DNA of 64,000 nucleotides from Takifugu bimaculatus (Eukaryota; Chordata; Actinopteri; Tetraodontiformes; Tetraodontidae), in the NCBI GenBank assembly GCA_004026145.2, contig CP034992.1:13614782-13678781 (forward strand), read 5' to 3'. Below, one piece after another: positions 23,650 to 34,300 of the stretch. How positions within the stretch are numbered: the first letter of the stretch is position 1; each line of letters starts with the position of its first letter. Position numbers and translations under genes: made by a program. Below the pieces are notes generated by a model. It was given only the letters and a program-made list of their open reading frames with translations, was not told the DNA's origin and searched no databases.

Positions 23650-24209
23650 CCGCTTCTGCCCTATATCCCTATCCCAGGAAGATATTCAGGAGACTTGGGG
23701 ACATGCTCCCAGTTTTTGCACCAGTGCCAGTTGGTTTTTACCCAGCAACCCCTCACCTATTCCACCCCGCAAGCCAAGACTGCCTTCATCATGGGTTTGC
23801 TCACCGGACAAGCCGCGGCCTGGTCCGTAGCTGTCGCCACACAGCAACCAGAGTTGATGTGTGATTACAGCGGGTTCGTGGAGGAGATGAAGCGGGTGTT
23901 TGATCACCCGGTAACAGGAAGACAGGCGGTGAGCCAACTGCTGGACCTCCGACAGGGTAACTCCTCCGCTTCTGAGTACGTGGTAAACTTTCGCATCCTA
24001 GCAGCAGAGAGTGGGTGGGGGGATTCAGCCTTGCAAGCCATATTCCTCAAGGGGCTAGCAGGAGAGCTGAAGGACGAATTAGCTGTTCGTGATGAGTGCC
24101 ACTCCCTCAACTCCCTTATTGATTTAACCATCCGCATTGACAATAGGATCAGGGAGAGAGCCAGGGAGAGGCAGGGGACGCAGAGGGGAGAGGGTTCCGC
24201 ACCTACTCT
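23650..24209 (+). pseudogene. Gypsy C gag capsid region
   Basis: Reads YIPIPGRYSGDLGTCSQFL, LVFTQQPLTYSTPQAKTAF, LLTGQAAAWSVAVATQQ, DHPVTGRQAVSQLLDLRQG, FRILAAESGW and LKGLAGELKDELAVRDE, ending RQGTQRGEGSAPTL. This is the standard capsid-like gag core of fish Gypsy elements, which packages element RNA. The N-terminus is missing, and the C-terminal end is split from its zinc knuckle by the LTR insertion at 24210. Confidence 0.88.
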
Positions 24210-24778
24210 TGTGACGGGTGCAGTTTAGGACCCAAAAGCAGCACTCTGGAAAGCTGGACCGTAGTAATGACTTTTATTACCCCACGGGCAAACAGGAACT
24301 CAGGCAGACCAGGAAACACAGGAAATAGTCCGTTCTTCTGGGCCCGCACAAAGTCTATGGGTTGCAGGCTCGGGGAGTGGGACGAGCAGCAGCAAAGTCG
24401 GGGCCAGGCGGAGAAGTCCAGGTGAACCGACAGGAACCAGAGACGCTGAGGCAGAAGTCGTAGTCAGGGGCAGAAAGCAGGTAGGTTGTCCGGGGAACAG
24501 GCAAGGCAGGCAGAACAAAGACAGGCAGGGTCGGTAACGGGTAATCCGGCAGGGAAACAACGCTGGAAAGTCTTGCATGAGAGCAGAAGAACAATCTGGC
24601 ACCGAGTGAGTGTGAGGCTGGAGAATATATACACTGGTAGGTGAGCTGATTGATGAGTGAGGGCAGGTGTGTGATCACCCGTGACTGAGAGCAGGTGTGG
24701 TGATCAGAGGGTGTGATGTGAGCAGGGCAGTGGAAAAGTACTGGGACAGGAGGGAACTGGAGAAAAGGGGCTGTGACA
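24210..24778 (-). mobile_element. LTR of Gypsy B family inserted in Gypsy C gag
   Basis: Starts TGTGACGGGTGCAG and ends GGGGCTGTGACA on the plus strand, 569 bp long. Internal blocks (GGACCCAAAAGCAGCACT, CAGGCAGGGTCGGTAACGGG, CGCTGGAAAGTC, ACAATCTGGCACC) match the solo LTR at 32081-32388 in the same orientation and the LTR at 31610-31894 in reverse. It interrupts gag between capsid and zinc knuckle. The flanks (left ...CCTACTCT, right ACCTGATT) do not give a perfect target duplication, so ends or flanks have mutated. Confidence 0.8.
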
Positions 24779-24789
24779 ACCTGATTCCT

Positions 24790-25563
24790 TCCCAAGATCT
24801 CCTGCCACCTCCCACTACGCCCAGGAGCAACCGCCGCAGCCCGTAGAGGAGCCCATGCAGTTAGGAAGGACATGCCGAGAGACAGCGCCGCATGCAGCAC
24901 CAGCTCTGCCTCTACTGCGCGCAGCAGGGACACTATATTTCCCGATGTCCTGAGGTGCCAAGGGGACGGGGTTCACCTAGAAGCCAAGGGACCGAGCTGA
25001 GTCGTATCTCTTCCTCCTCCTCGTCAAGGATCCAAGTCCAAGGTACGATCCATCTCCCTAAACACTCCATCCCTACTGAAGTGTTAGTGGATTCCGGTGC
25101 AGATGAAAGCTTCATTGACTTAGACTTTGTTAACACCCATGGCATCCCCACTTATGACTTGTCGGTCCCGAAAGAAGTGCACTCAGTAGATGGTAAACTT
25201 CTAACGTTAGTAATGCGCAAGACGCAACGTCTGAAATTGATTCTCTCCAGCAACCACCACGAGTTCATAGAGATGTTTGTCATCTGCACTCCTCTGAATT
25301 CCATCATCCTGGGCATCCCCTGGCTGAAGCTCCACAACCCCCACATTGATTGGTCTACTGCCACCATCCGCAACTGGAGTAACCATTGCCACGCCCACTG
25401 CCTTAAATCCGCTCTGCCAACCAGGCCCACGAACCCATCTCCAGCACCCGAGGAGATCAACTTAACCAATGTTCCTTCCGACTACCACGACCTGCAGCAG
25501 GTTTTCAGCACAGCATCTGCCTCCTCGTTACCCCCCCCCATAGACCTTACGACTGCGCCATAG
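24790..25563 (+). pseudogene. Gypsy C gag zinc knuckle and protease
   Basis: EEPMQLGR (end of capsid linker) is followed after a frameshift by CLYCAQQGHYISRC, a CX2CX4HX4C zinc knuckle that binds RNA. The retropepsin follows with the catalytic DSGA motif (VLVDSGADESFID at about 25083) and its downstream hydrophobic flap region, then the ILGIPWLKLHNPHIDWSTA motif common to Gypsy. The linker ends at EINLTNVPSDYHDLQQVF. A run of nine C bases at 25531-25539 shifts the frame, and TAG closes it at 25561. Confidence 0.88.
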
Positions 25564-25565
25564 AC

Positions 25566-26330
25566 TTGCTCCCCGGCGCCACTCTTCCTACCAAGAGACT
25601 TTTTCACCTTGCCAAGCCAGAGCGGGAGGCAATGGAGAAGTACATTATGGAGTCAGTGGCAGCCGGTCTCATTCGTCCCTCCTCGTCTCCCGTGGGGGCG
25701 GGGTTCTTCTTCGTAGAAAAGAAAGATAAATCCTTACGCCCCTGTATTGACTACACCGGACTAAATGACATCACTGTGAAGAACAAGTACCCTCTCCCTC
25801 TGATTGACTCAGCTTTCAGCCCCCTACACACCGCTACGATGTTTACTAAATTAGATTTGAGAAACGCTTATCATCTCATCAGAATCCGGGAGGGGGACGA
25901 GTGGAAAACGGCTTTCAACACCCCGCTAGGCCACTTTGAATACTTGGTGATGCCCTTTGGACTCACTAATGCCCCTGCCGTGTTCCAATGTCTAGTCAAC
26001 GACGTGCTGCGGGATCTGCTGAATAAGTCGGTGTTCGTTTACCTGGATGACATACTGATCTTTTCCAGGTCATTGGAGGAGCATGTTGGGCACGTGCGGG
26101 AAGTGTTGAAGAGACTATTGGAAAATAAGCTTTATGCCAAAGCAGAAAAGTGTGAATTCCATGCATCCTCTGTAAGTTTTCTAGGCTTTGTGATTAAGAA
26201 GGGACAGCTTCGCGCAGATCCCTCCAAGGTGGCAGCAGTCAAGGACTGGCCCGTGCCCACTACCCGCAAGCAGCTTCAGCGTTTCTTAGGCTTTGCCAAT
26301 TTCTATCGACGTTTCATACGAAACTACCAC
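25566..26330 (+). pseudogene. Gypsy C reverse transcriptase
   Basis: A nearly complete Gypsy reverse transcriptase: EKYIMESVAAGLIRPSSSPVGAG, CIDYTGLNDITVKNKYPLP, TKLDLRNAYHLIRIREGDEW (motif A aspartate), YLVMPFGLTNAPAVFQ, and the catalytic VFVYLDDILIFS (YLDD) at about 26032. The thumb follows with EKCEFHASSVSFLGFVI. The frame is +2 relative to the protease because of the C-run frameshift. Another frameshift at about 26335 precedes RNase H. Confidence 0.92.
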
Positions 26331-26344
26331 CACTCACACGTCTC

Positions 26345-26925
26345 ATGTCCCCCAAGCTCACTTTCGTCTGGTCTCCAGTTGAACAGCAGGCCTTCAAAAA
26401 ACTAAAAAACATGTTTATTAATACCCCTGTCCTTACGCACCCAGATCCGGAGCGACAGTTCGTGGTTGAAGTTGATGCCTCAGACTCCGGGGTAGGGGCC
26501 GTCCTCTCTCAGCGCCAGGCCACCGATAATAAGCTTCACCCCCTGCGCCTTTTTCTCACGCCATCTCTCCCCAGCAGAAGCCAATTATGATGTAGGTAAC
26601 CGGGAACTCCTGGCAGTGGTCCTGGCTCTGCAGGAGTGGAGGCACTGGCTGGAGGGAGGAACACAGCCTTTCATCGTGTGGACGGACCACAAAAATCTCG
26701 CCTACCTGCGCACCGCTCGCCGCTTGAACTCACAACAGGCCCGCTGGGCCCTGTTCCTCGGCAGGTTCCGCTTCACGATCACGTATCGCCCCGGCTCGTG
26801 GAACACAAAGCCTGATGCACTCTCCCACCAGTTTTCCTTGGAGAGGGAGCCCGTAACACCCGCAGAATATTTGCTGCAGCAATCATATTTGCTGCTGCAT
26901 CAGTCACCAAGCACTTCACCTTCTC
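26345..26925 (+). pseudogene. Gypsy C RNase H (frameshifted)
   Basis: Contains LTHPDPERQFVVEVDASDSGVGAVLSQ (DAS motif of RNase H), a frameshift near 26560, then NRELLAVVLALQEWRHWLEG, FIVWTDHKNLAYL (TDHKNL motif), RRLNSQQARWALFLGRF and KPDALSHQFS. The sequence ends in a repetitive TTGCTGCTGCAT patch, and the integrase is absent. RNase H would degrade element RNA during reverse transcription. Confidence 0.88.
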
Positions 26926-27048
26926 TTCAAGATTAAGATGTACTTTATTCATCCCCGTGGGGAAATTGAATTATAGTAGCAACCTATACAAAGTATAGAA
27001 ACAGAATAAATAAATACAGATAAGATTAGAACGTTATAAGCAAAAAAA
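26926..27048 (-). repeat. LINE X 3' UTR fragment
   Basis: AGATTAAGATGTACTTTATTC, CATCCCCGTGGGGAAATTG and TACAAAGTATAGAAACAGAA match 32649-32770 almost base for base. There the block is the 3' UTR of a minus-strand LINE whose C-terminus is at 32912-33283. It ends in an A-run (27041-27057) where an R4/Dong LINE joins. Confidence 0.8.
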
Positions 27049-27054
27049 AAAAAA

Positions 27055-29494
27055 AAAATCTCATCTCTTCCTCGCCCTCCTGGGCGGTGCCTCCTTCCTT
27101 CAGACCCGGGCCCTCTACCAGAGGCCTGGGAGTCTGAGGGTTCTGCGCAGGATCTTAGCTGTTCCTAGGACTGCGCTCTTCTGGACAGAGATCTCTGATG
27201 TGGTTCCTGGTATCTGTTGGAGCCATCTACTCAGGTTGGGTGTTACTGCCCCTAGTGTCCTGATCACCACTGGGACTACTGTTGCCTTCATCCCCCACAT
27301 TCTCTCCATCTCCTCCTTCAGCCCTTGGTACTTCTCCAGCTTCTCGTGTTCCTTCTTCCTGATGTTGCTATCACTCGGGATTGCTACATCTATCACCACC
27401 ACTGTCTTCAGGTGTTTATCCACCACCACTATGTCAGGCTGGTTGGCCACCACCATCTTGTCAGTCTGGATCTGGAAGTCCCACAGGATCTTGGCGCTCG
27501 TTCTCCACCACTTTCGGAGGTGTCTCCCACCTGGTCCCTGGGACCTCCAGCCCATACTCGGTGCAGATGTTCCTGTATACTATGCCAGCCACCTGGTTAT
27601 GCCGTTCCATGTATGCCTTGCCTGCCAGCATCTTGCACTCTGCTGTGATGTGCTGGACTGTCTCAGGGGCATCTCCACACAGTCTGCACCTGGGGTCTTG
27701 TCTAGTATGGTAGACCCTGGCCTCAATTGCTCTGGTGCTCAGGGCCTGTTCTTGTGCAGCCATGATTAGTGCCTCTGTGCTGTCTTTCGGCCCGGCCTTT
27801 GTTAGCCACTGGTATGTTTTCTCGATATTAGCCACTTCCTCAATTTGTCGGTGGTACATTCCATGCATGGCTTGTCCTTCCATGATAGCCCCTCAGGTTC
27901 CTCCTCCTTGGTGGGCTTTTGTTGCCTGAGGCATTCACTCAGCAGTGGGTCAATGGGGGCCATCTTCTTGATGTATTCTTGGAGGCTTGTTGTTTCCTCC
28001 TGGACAGTAGTTCGGACACTTACTAGTCCTCGGCCCCCTTCCTTTCGCTTTGTGTACAGCCTCAGGACACTGGACTTAGGGTAAAACCCTCCTTGCATGG
28101 TGAGGAGCTTCCTTGTCTTGATGTCAGTGGCTTGTATCTCTTCCAGTGGCCAGGGTATTATGCCAGCAGGGTATCTGATTACTGGCAGGGCGTAGGTGTT
28201 TATGGCCTGGATCTTGTGCTTACCATTCAGCTGACTTTTCAGGACCTGTCTTAACCTCTGCAGGTATTTGGCTGTGGCTGACCTCCTAGCTGCCTCCTCG
28301 TGGTTACCATTTGCCTGTGGGATCCCCAGGTATTTGTAACTGTCCTGCACATCTGTGATGTTCCCTTCAGGTAAATCAACCCCGTCAGTTGCGATCACCT
28401 TTCCCCTTCTAGATATCATCCGCCCACATTTGTCTAGCCCGAATGACATCCCGATGTCCTTGCTGTAGATCCTAGTGAGGTGAATCAGGGAGTCGATGTC
28501 ACGCTCATTCTTGGCACACAGCTTGATGTCGTCCATGTAGAGGAGGTGGCTGACGGTTGTTCCACTTCGGAACTGGTACCCATAGCCACTCTTGGTGATG
28601 ATCTGGCTGAGGGGCTTTAGGCCTATGCAGAACAGCAGGGGGGACAGAGCATCTCCTTGATATATGCCACATCTGATGCTCACCTGCGCGATTGGCTTTG
28701 AGTTGGCCTCCAGAGTCGTGTTCCACAGCTTCATGGAGTTCTGGATGAACTCTTAGTGTCCTGTTGATGTTATACAGCTTTAGGCACTCTAGTATCCATG
28801 TGTGCGGCATTGAGTCATAGGCTTTCTTGTAATCAATCCAGGCAGTGCACAGGTTGGTGTGCCGCATCCTACAGTCCTGGGCGATTGCCCTGTCGACCAG
28901 TAGCTGGTGCTTGGCACCTCTGGTGTTGTTCCCTATGCCTTTCTGTGCTCTGCTCATGTATTGATCCATGTGCCTGATGATCTTAGTAGTGTTATGCGTT
29001 GCCTCTTTCTCCCAGATACTCTTCCAGTATTGTTCCGTCTCAGCCCTGGGGGGGTATGTTGTCATCTTGTTGCCCTGCCATTGAGAGTAGACCTTTGCTG
29101 GGTTAGTGGAGAACACCCTGTTTATTCTCCTTTCCTCTACTTCTCTTGTGTACCGCTTTAGTCGGGTAGCCAGGGCTGTGAGCCTTTGCTTAGCAGTCTC
29201 CAGTGCCTCAGGTATGGACAGTTTGTTGTACTTCTTGGGCCGCTCTGTCCTTAGATTCACGCCTCTACTCAGCTCTGTTAGGAGGCTGACTTCTCTCCGT
29301 GTTGCCATGATTTTTGCCTCTAGCCTTCTCCTCCATGGGGCCATTTGCTCCTTATGGCTATTCATGCTCTTCATCTTGTAGCTAAGCATCTGTAGGTTTA
29401 CTGTTGCCGCTGCATACATCAGCTGATTGGTCTCAGTGATGGTAGTGGTAGGGATGGTTGACAGCGCCGTGTTCAAGTCTTCCAGTAGAGATTT
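27055..29494 (-). mobile_element. R4/Dong (Rex6-type) LINE, 5'-truncated
   Basis: A minus-strand non-LTR element. It has a reverse transcriptase with YMDD, a CCHC zinc finger and a C-terminal restriction-like endonuclease, the architecture of the R2/R4/Dong group (Rex6 in fish). It is embedded in LINE X: LINE X 3' UTR lies at its left and LINE X coding sequence at its right. The 5' end is truncated, and three or more frameshifts break the frame. Confidence 0.8.
27115..29494 (-). pseudogene. R4/Dong-type LINE reverse transcriptase-endonuclease
   Basis: From 29494 leftwards: an N-terminal region (LLEDLNTALSTIP, RRRLEAKIMATRREVSLL, YPPRAETEQYWKSIWE), then reverse transcriptase motif A as AWIDYKKAYDSMPHTW (about 28800), motif B as GIYQGDALSPLLFCIGLKPL (about 28650), and catalytic LLYMDDIKL (about 28530). 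The thumb (YKYLGIPQAN, RRQVLKSQLNG-like) follows, then a CX2CX8HX4C finger (CRLCGDAPETVQHITAEC, about 27690), and finally PDIVVVD with VVVIDVAIPSDSNIRKKEHE (about 27440), the PD-(D/E)xK-like nuclease core. Frame changes near 28735, 27880 and 27560 make it a pseudogene. It would nick target DNA and prime reverse transcription there. Confidence 0.85.
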
Positions 29495-29640
29495 GAAGAA
29501 GATGGTACTAGCCATGACAGACTGATAGAACATGTGGAGCATCCTGCTGCAAACACTGAAGGACCTGAGTCTCCTGAGGAAATCGAGTCTGCTCATGGCC
29601 TTCTTGAGAGAGCCCATTCCCTTAAAAGCTCTCGAGCAGT
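29494..29640 (-). pseudogene. LINE X coding fragment
   Basis: Minus strand reads SRLDFLRRLRSFSVCSRMLHMFYQ then SVMASTIFF, identical in phase to the LINE X copy at 33290-33223. It breaks at AAGAAGATGGT, where the R4/Dong LINE starts. The next about 440 bp of LINE X, present at 32780-33222, are missing here. Confidence 0.8.
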
Positions 29641-29731
29641 TCCAGCGATGTTCTCTGCTGTGTGACTGATAGGAAAAGGCCGAACTCCCAACAGGGTGGT
29701 GGAGAGTTCACCTGCATGAATAGCATGACAG

Positions 29732-30545
29732 GTGACAGCGCTCTTCGAACAGGTTCCCGAACCTCGGGTTGGTGAACACAAACAATATGAAGGTGATCCG
29801 GAGACCTGCGACGCTTTCAGTGGTGAACTGTTCCCTGCTGTTTTCCCTGCAACCTCACACGTTCACGATGGAGGCTGCCAAGGTGGCATACACCATCTCA
29901 CAACTCACCAGATGGGCGTGGCTCTGGGGAACGGCCGAATGGGAGCTGTTGGCGTGCTCCACCTTTTCCGCTTTCACGGCGGAGCTTCGAAACGTGTTTG
30001 GGCAGGGGAACTCCCTGTCTTCTGCAGCACGTCGGCTGCTGACGCTCCGTCAGGGGGAGAGATCAGTATCGGACTATGCCATCGACTTCCGCACACTGGC
30101 CAGCTGGAGCCAGTGGAGCCCGGCCGCTTTAGTAGATTCTTTTCTGCATGGACTAGCACCACACATAAAGGACGCACTGGTAGCTTATGATGTTCCCAGC
30201 TCCCTGGATGGGGCCATTGACCTGGCGATCCCGGTGGATCTGAGGGTTCAAGCTCGTCGGCAGGAGAGACTCCAGAGGAGGCACCTCGTGGTGGCAGACG
30301 AGTTCCCGATAGAAGCCGCTCCTCGGCCAGCAGCACCTTCTGAAGAAGAGGAACCCATGCAGCTGGGCCGCACCTTGCTCACAGGGGAGGAGCACAGGCG
30401 GTGCCGTCAGTCCAACCTGTGCCTCTACTGCAGCGGACAGGGCCACTTCGTGGTGACCTGTCCTGCAAGAAGCCCTGCCTCATTTGTAACTGGGGGAATA
30501 CTGGTGAGTACCATTGCTTCTTCCCCTCAACAACCCCGCCTCTAG
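29732..30545 (+). pseudogene. Gypsy B gag
   Basis: A short first frame (EPRVGEHKQYEGDPETCDAF) is followed after a frameshift at about 29820 by VNCSLLFSLQPHTF, then a long open frame: TRWAWLWGTAEWELLACSTF, FTAELRNVFGQG, RRLLTLRQGERSVSDYAIDF, LVDSFLHGLAPHIKDALVAY, EEEEPMQLGRTLL and the CLYCSGQGHFVVTC zinc knuckle (CX2CX4HX4C). It would form the particle and bind RNA. It is less broken than the other Gypsy gags here, with only the 5' part frameshifted. Confidence 0.88.
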
Positions 30546-31430
30546 CTCCAGGTTCGCTTCCCGGGGGCCCACATAACCTAGCTGCCTTCGTTCACTCTGC
30601 TGTGGACGCCTGTCTAATCAGCGGAGAGGTGGTCCAGCAGCTAGGCCTTGGACGTGAGCCACTGGCATCTTCCGTCCCAGCCCAGGCGATGGACGGGCAT
30701 CACCTGGGGAACATCCGCTACCGGACGGGCCCGGTAACAATGTTGCTATCTGGGAACCACTGGGAGGAGATCCGCTTCCACATCTTGGAGGGAATGCATC
30801 TTCCCTTGGTCCTGGGCTACCCATGGCTCCGCCGCCACAACCCACACCTCAACTGGGAGACAGGGGGGATCCTGGAGTGGGGAGCGGGCTGTCACCAGTT
30901 CTGCCTGGGACCAGCGCCGGCCCTGCGGTGGACCGCGGCCCTGGCCGTCATGCCGCCAGATCTGGCAGGGGTTCCAGATCAGTACCACGACCTCGCCGAG
31001 GTATTCAGCAAGGCCCGGGCAACCACCCTCCCACCGCACCACCCAGGGTCGCTCAACGGCAAGGCAGACGCCCTCTCTCGGCAGTTCGCGGGGGAGGAGG
31101 ACAGGGGTCCTGGGAGGATCCCGGAGAACGTTCTCCCTTCTCCATTTGTTGTGGCGGCGGTCAACTGGGGAATCGAGGAATGGGTCCGGAGGATGGTCGC
31201 CAGTCAGCCCGGACCAAGCACCTGCCCCAGCAACCGGCTCTTTGTGCCTGACCCAGTCAAGACGGAGGTCCTGGAGTGGGCCCATGCGTCTTGGCTGGCC
31301 TGCCACCTCTGAGTGCGCCGGACACTGGGTCGTCTGAGGCAGAGGTTTTGGTGGCCGGCAATGGAGGAGGATGTCCGGGAATTCGTCAATGCCTGCTCCA
31401 TTTGCATCCAGAGAACATCCAGCAGAAACG
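30480..31430 (+). pseudogene. Gypsy B pol with in-frame RT deletion
   Basis: The frame from 30401 to 31312 reads a protease-like domain in which the expected DSGA is altered (HSAVDACLI), then LVLGYPWLRRHNPHLNWETG and DQYHDLAEVFSKARATTLPPHHP. This continues without a frame change into GSLNGKADALSRQFAG, the very end of RNase H. About 1 kb of reverse transcriptase and RNase H is therefore deleted. The integrase zinc domain follows (NRLFVPDPVKTEVLEWAHAS, a TGA at 31310, then RRTLGRLRQRFWWPAMEEDV with ACSIC). The integrase catalytic core is absent. Confidence 0.85.
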
Positions 31431-31609
31431 GCCTTCCCGGTCCAGGACCAGGTGAGCAGATCGCGCCAGACCTCAGAGGCCCAAACAGGACTTGGGATCG
31501 AAGAATAAGGGCCGTGGTTTGGAGGCATACGGGTCACAGGAGTTCGGATCCCCCCACCCTCTCCATGGGGGCGACCCTGGAAGTCTCATGGGGACGTCGG
31601 GGGACGTTC

Positions 31610-31894
31610 TGTCACAGCTCCGCTACCTGTGGCAAATCTGTAATCATGAGCCCTTATAGTTCCCTGTGCTACGCTGCCTCCCTGGCAGATTGTCCTCTGT
31701 TTCCACATGACTCTCCAGCGTTTTCCTGCCCGTTTTCCTGGTTCCGACCCTGCCTGCTCCTTACAACTCTGTTTTGCCTGTTCCCCGGTATATTCTGTCT
31801 GCCTTCCGTACCTGATAATAAAGCTGTGTATAGAAACCAAATATAATAAACCTAACTCTGGTGTCGCTCTTGGGTTCTTGTCTGCTGTCTGACA
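31610..31894 (+). mobile_element. Gypsy B 3' LTR
   Basis: TGTCACAGCTCC at the start and CTGTCTGACA at the end give TG...CA ends 285 bp apart. It follows a G-rich polypurine-like tract (GGGGACGTCGGGGGACG). AATAAA signals lie at about 31817 and 31845, before the end blocks TGTCGCTCTTGGGTTC. The related solo LTR is at 32081. Confidence 0.85.
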
Positions 31895-32080
31895 TAACGA
31901 TGTTTTCAGATGTTGCTTCATTTCCAAACAAGACCAGTATTTCCCTTTTCTGTTATATTTTACTTTTTTGAAGATTAAACATTTTATTCCCTTCAGTCTG
32001 TTAACATCAGTATTAGCATATACAGTATATACACAGCTAAAATTGCCTCAGATCTTTTTCCTTTTTCCAAACGCTGTGGT

Positions 32081-32388
32081 TGTCAGGAACCAAATAAGAA
32101 CCCAAATGCGACACACGAGTCTGGCTGAACACCGCTTTATTGTCGGACACAGACAACAGACAGGATTCTCCGGGGAGCGAGCAGAACAGAATAGTCAGGG
32201 ACAGGCAAGGTCGAGATCGGGCAGGCAGGCAAACAGGAAAATGCTGGAAAGTCATCGGGAACGAATAACGATCTGGCAAAGTGCAGGTGTGCCTCCGGGG
32301 TTTAAGAAGAGTGCTCATTAGAGTCCTAATGCACAAGAGGTGTGCGGGGCGAGGCGGCTCACGGGCATGATTGCCTGCAGCTGTGACA
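32081..32388 (-). mobile_element. Solo LTR of Gypsy B family, 5-bp TSD
   Basis: The plus strand starts TGTCAGGAACC and ends CTGTGACA, and a perfect 5-bp direct repeat GTGGT flanks it (32076-32080 and 32389-32393). On the minus strand it holds the same blocks as 31610-31894 in order (CAATAAAGCGG, TGTCGCATTTGGGTTC). It is 308 bp long with no internal region, so it is a solo LTR from recombination between two LTRs. Confidence 0.93.
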
Positions 32389-32639
32389 GTGGTATTTAAT
32401 AGCAAATTGCTTTCAGATGTGCATTGTGTTTGCAGCTGTATTGGAATTGTGTGTGCCTCTGTGTGTTGGTGTTTGGGGGATGTTATGAATGGGTACACGA
32501 ATTGCCAATCAACTGATTGTTTTTTTTCAATTATTGCCTCCACTGACAGATGCATTACTGAATAAGAGGGTACCATTTGGATTCAGTGAAAAGATCAGAT
32601 ATGAATCTTTTTGCAGGAGGACTGCTGTTACAGAATCTG

Positions 32640-33283
32640 TGATGGATTTAAGATTAAGATTAAGATTAACTTTATTCATCCCCGTGGGGAAATTGAATTG
32701 TAGTAGCACCCTATACAAAGTATAGAAACAGAATAAATAAATACAGATAAGATTAGAACGTTATAAGCATATATACAGCATATATTATAAGCATATATAT
32801 ATAATATATACATAATATAATATATACATATTATAAGCATTATAAACATATATACATAAATATAGAATAAAATAGAAATAAAATTACAACATAAACATTA
32901 CACAATTATTGTTATTGGCTGGGTTTGGATGAATTATACAGTCTTATAGCGGACGGCAGGAATGACTTCCTGTACCGTTCCTTAGAGCAGCGAGGCTGCA
33001 GGAGTCTGCTGCTGAAGCTGCTTCTCAGTTTGTCCACTGTGTTATGGAGGGGGTGGGAGGGATTGTCCATGATTGTCCGCAATTTCAACACCATCCTGTC
33101 CCTCACCACCTCGTCCAAGTTTGCAAGTCTACAGCCAACAACAGACCCTGCCTTTTTAATGAGTTTGTTAAGTCTGTTGGCATCCTTTGCTTTAATGCCT
33201 GCACCCCAGCACACTGCAGCAAAGAAGATGGTGCTAGCCATGACAGACTGATAGAACATGTGGAGCATCCTGCTGCAAACACT
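32640..33283 (-). pseudogene. LINE X (CR1-like) C-terminus and 3' UTR
   Basis: Minus strand from 33283: SRMLHMFYQSVMASTIFF, AVCWGAGIKAKDANRLNKL, KKAGSVVGCRLANL, KLRTIMDNPSHPLHNTVDKL, SRLLQPRCSKERYRKSFLPS and AIRLYNSSKP, then stop at 32912. This is the C-terminal end of a common fish LINE ORF2. The 3' UTR to the left includes an AT-rich TATATA region and ends in ATTAAGATTAAG repeats at 32649-32665. The copy is 5'-truncated. Its clade is tentative (CR1-like). Confidence 0.8.
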
Positions 33284-34300
33284 GTAGGATTTCTAACAGT
33301 CACTGGCACCATGATAATGTAGCACTGCATGTAGCGCTGCCTTTATCATATTCGATGTCCCCCTGATTGGAAAAAGCACTTCAGACTTCTACTGGATCTG
33401 TGATTGAGTGTCCTTTAAATCAGTCCAATAAAACAAAATCACTATACTGTATATTCATTTTCTCTGCCTGGCACAAAGGTTGTTGCTGCTTTACATGAAC
33501 GAGGCAAATAGTTCTTTGCAGATTTATGTTTCCACTGCTGTGGACATAGAATTGGTGTTTTATTAGTAGCAAAAGTAGAAGCCATTCCCAATTTTGGCAG
33601 TGTTTGGCTTTGGAAAACTGGAGTTAAAATTTATTTATGTTCAAAAACACTTTAATCCCACTATGTTGCTGCCATGTGGGTGATGTGGACAACAACAGCT
33701 GCTGAGAAGTCATGTAGAAGGAATGTACATTTGAAGAGCCCATCAATAAAACATGGCTCATGGCAAAACACAGCAGTCCATGTTTTTCTAGGTCTATTTA
33801 TTGTTTTTAATAAATACATTATGACCACTGGTATAAACATAACCCAGTTTAATCACTGTGCTCGAGTAACACACCAAAGAAGTCTTATTTTAATGCCAAA
33901 GACAAAAGAATGCTCCAGCAGCCTCTGGCACTTACACCCAGAAATTAATAATGGAAAAAAAAAAACATGAATGTCGGTAATTATATATACTGTGATAGTA
34001 AATAAGAAATGTGAACTAAATCTTAATCTGAGAATAAAACATTATTTGCACACAAACTATTCATTTTCTAGGTTTAATTTACAGACCTACAGTGGAGAAA
34101 AGTTAAAACTGCTGAATATTTCCAGAGTGTTTTATGAAGATGACAGATTCTTTGAATAACGTATATAAGAGTTTAGTTCAAGTTCATCTCTAACTGCTAA
34201 ATCAGCAGGAATGTATCTGTAGTTAGTCAATAGCTTCATCTATTAAGTTTGATTGTTTGTGGGAACATTCATCAGCAAAGGAGGTTGTAGGTTCCTAATA
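33284..34300. other. AT-rich sequence, no gene recognised
   Basis: Short frames without recognisable domains and no repeat I can name. It separates LINE X from the retroviral region. Confidence 0.45.

Larger units (their letters stand above)
23645..26925 (+). mobile_element. Ty3/Gypsy element, family C (gag to RNase H)
   Basis: A plus-strand Gypsy copy lacking both LTRs and the integrase. Order: gag capsid (23650-24209), an inserted LTR (24210-24778), gag zinc knuckle and protease (24790-25560), reverse transcriptase (25566-26330), RNase H (26345-26925). It is cut at the left by a hAT end and at the right by a LINE 3' UTR. The gag-protease-RT-RNase H order fits Ty3/Gypsy. Confidence 0.9.
29732..31894 (+). 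mobile_element. Ty3/Gypsy element, family B, with internal deletion
   Basis: A plus-strand copy with gag, a protease-like region, the last part of RNase H, an integrase zinc finger and a 3' LTR (31610-31894). The reverse transcriptase and most of RNase H are gone, and the 5' LTR and gag start are missing. It is GC-rich compared with its surroundings. Confidence 0.88.

Noticed and set aside
19728..24209. Gypsy A and Gypsy C as one element split by LINE and hAT insertions
   Set aside because: The end of the first gag piece and the start of the second overlap in homology (RYSGEAG and RYSGDLG blocks), so they are separate copies.
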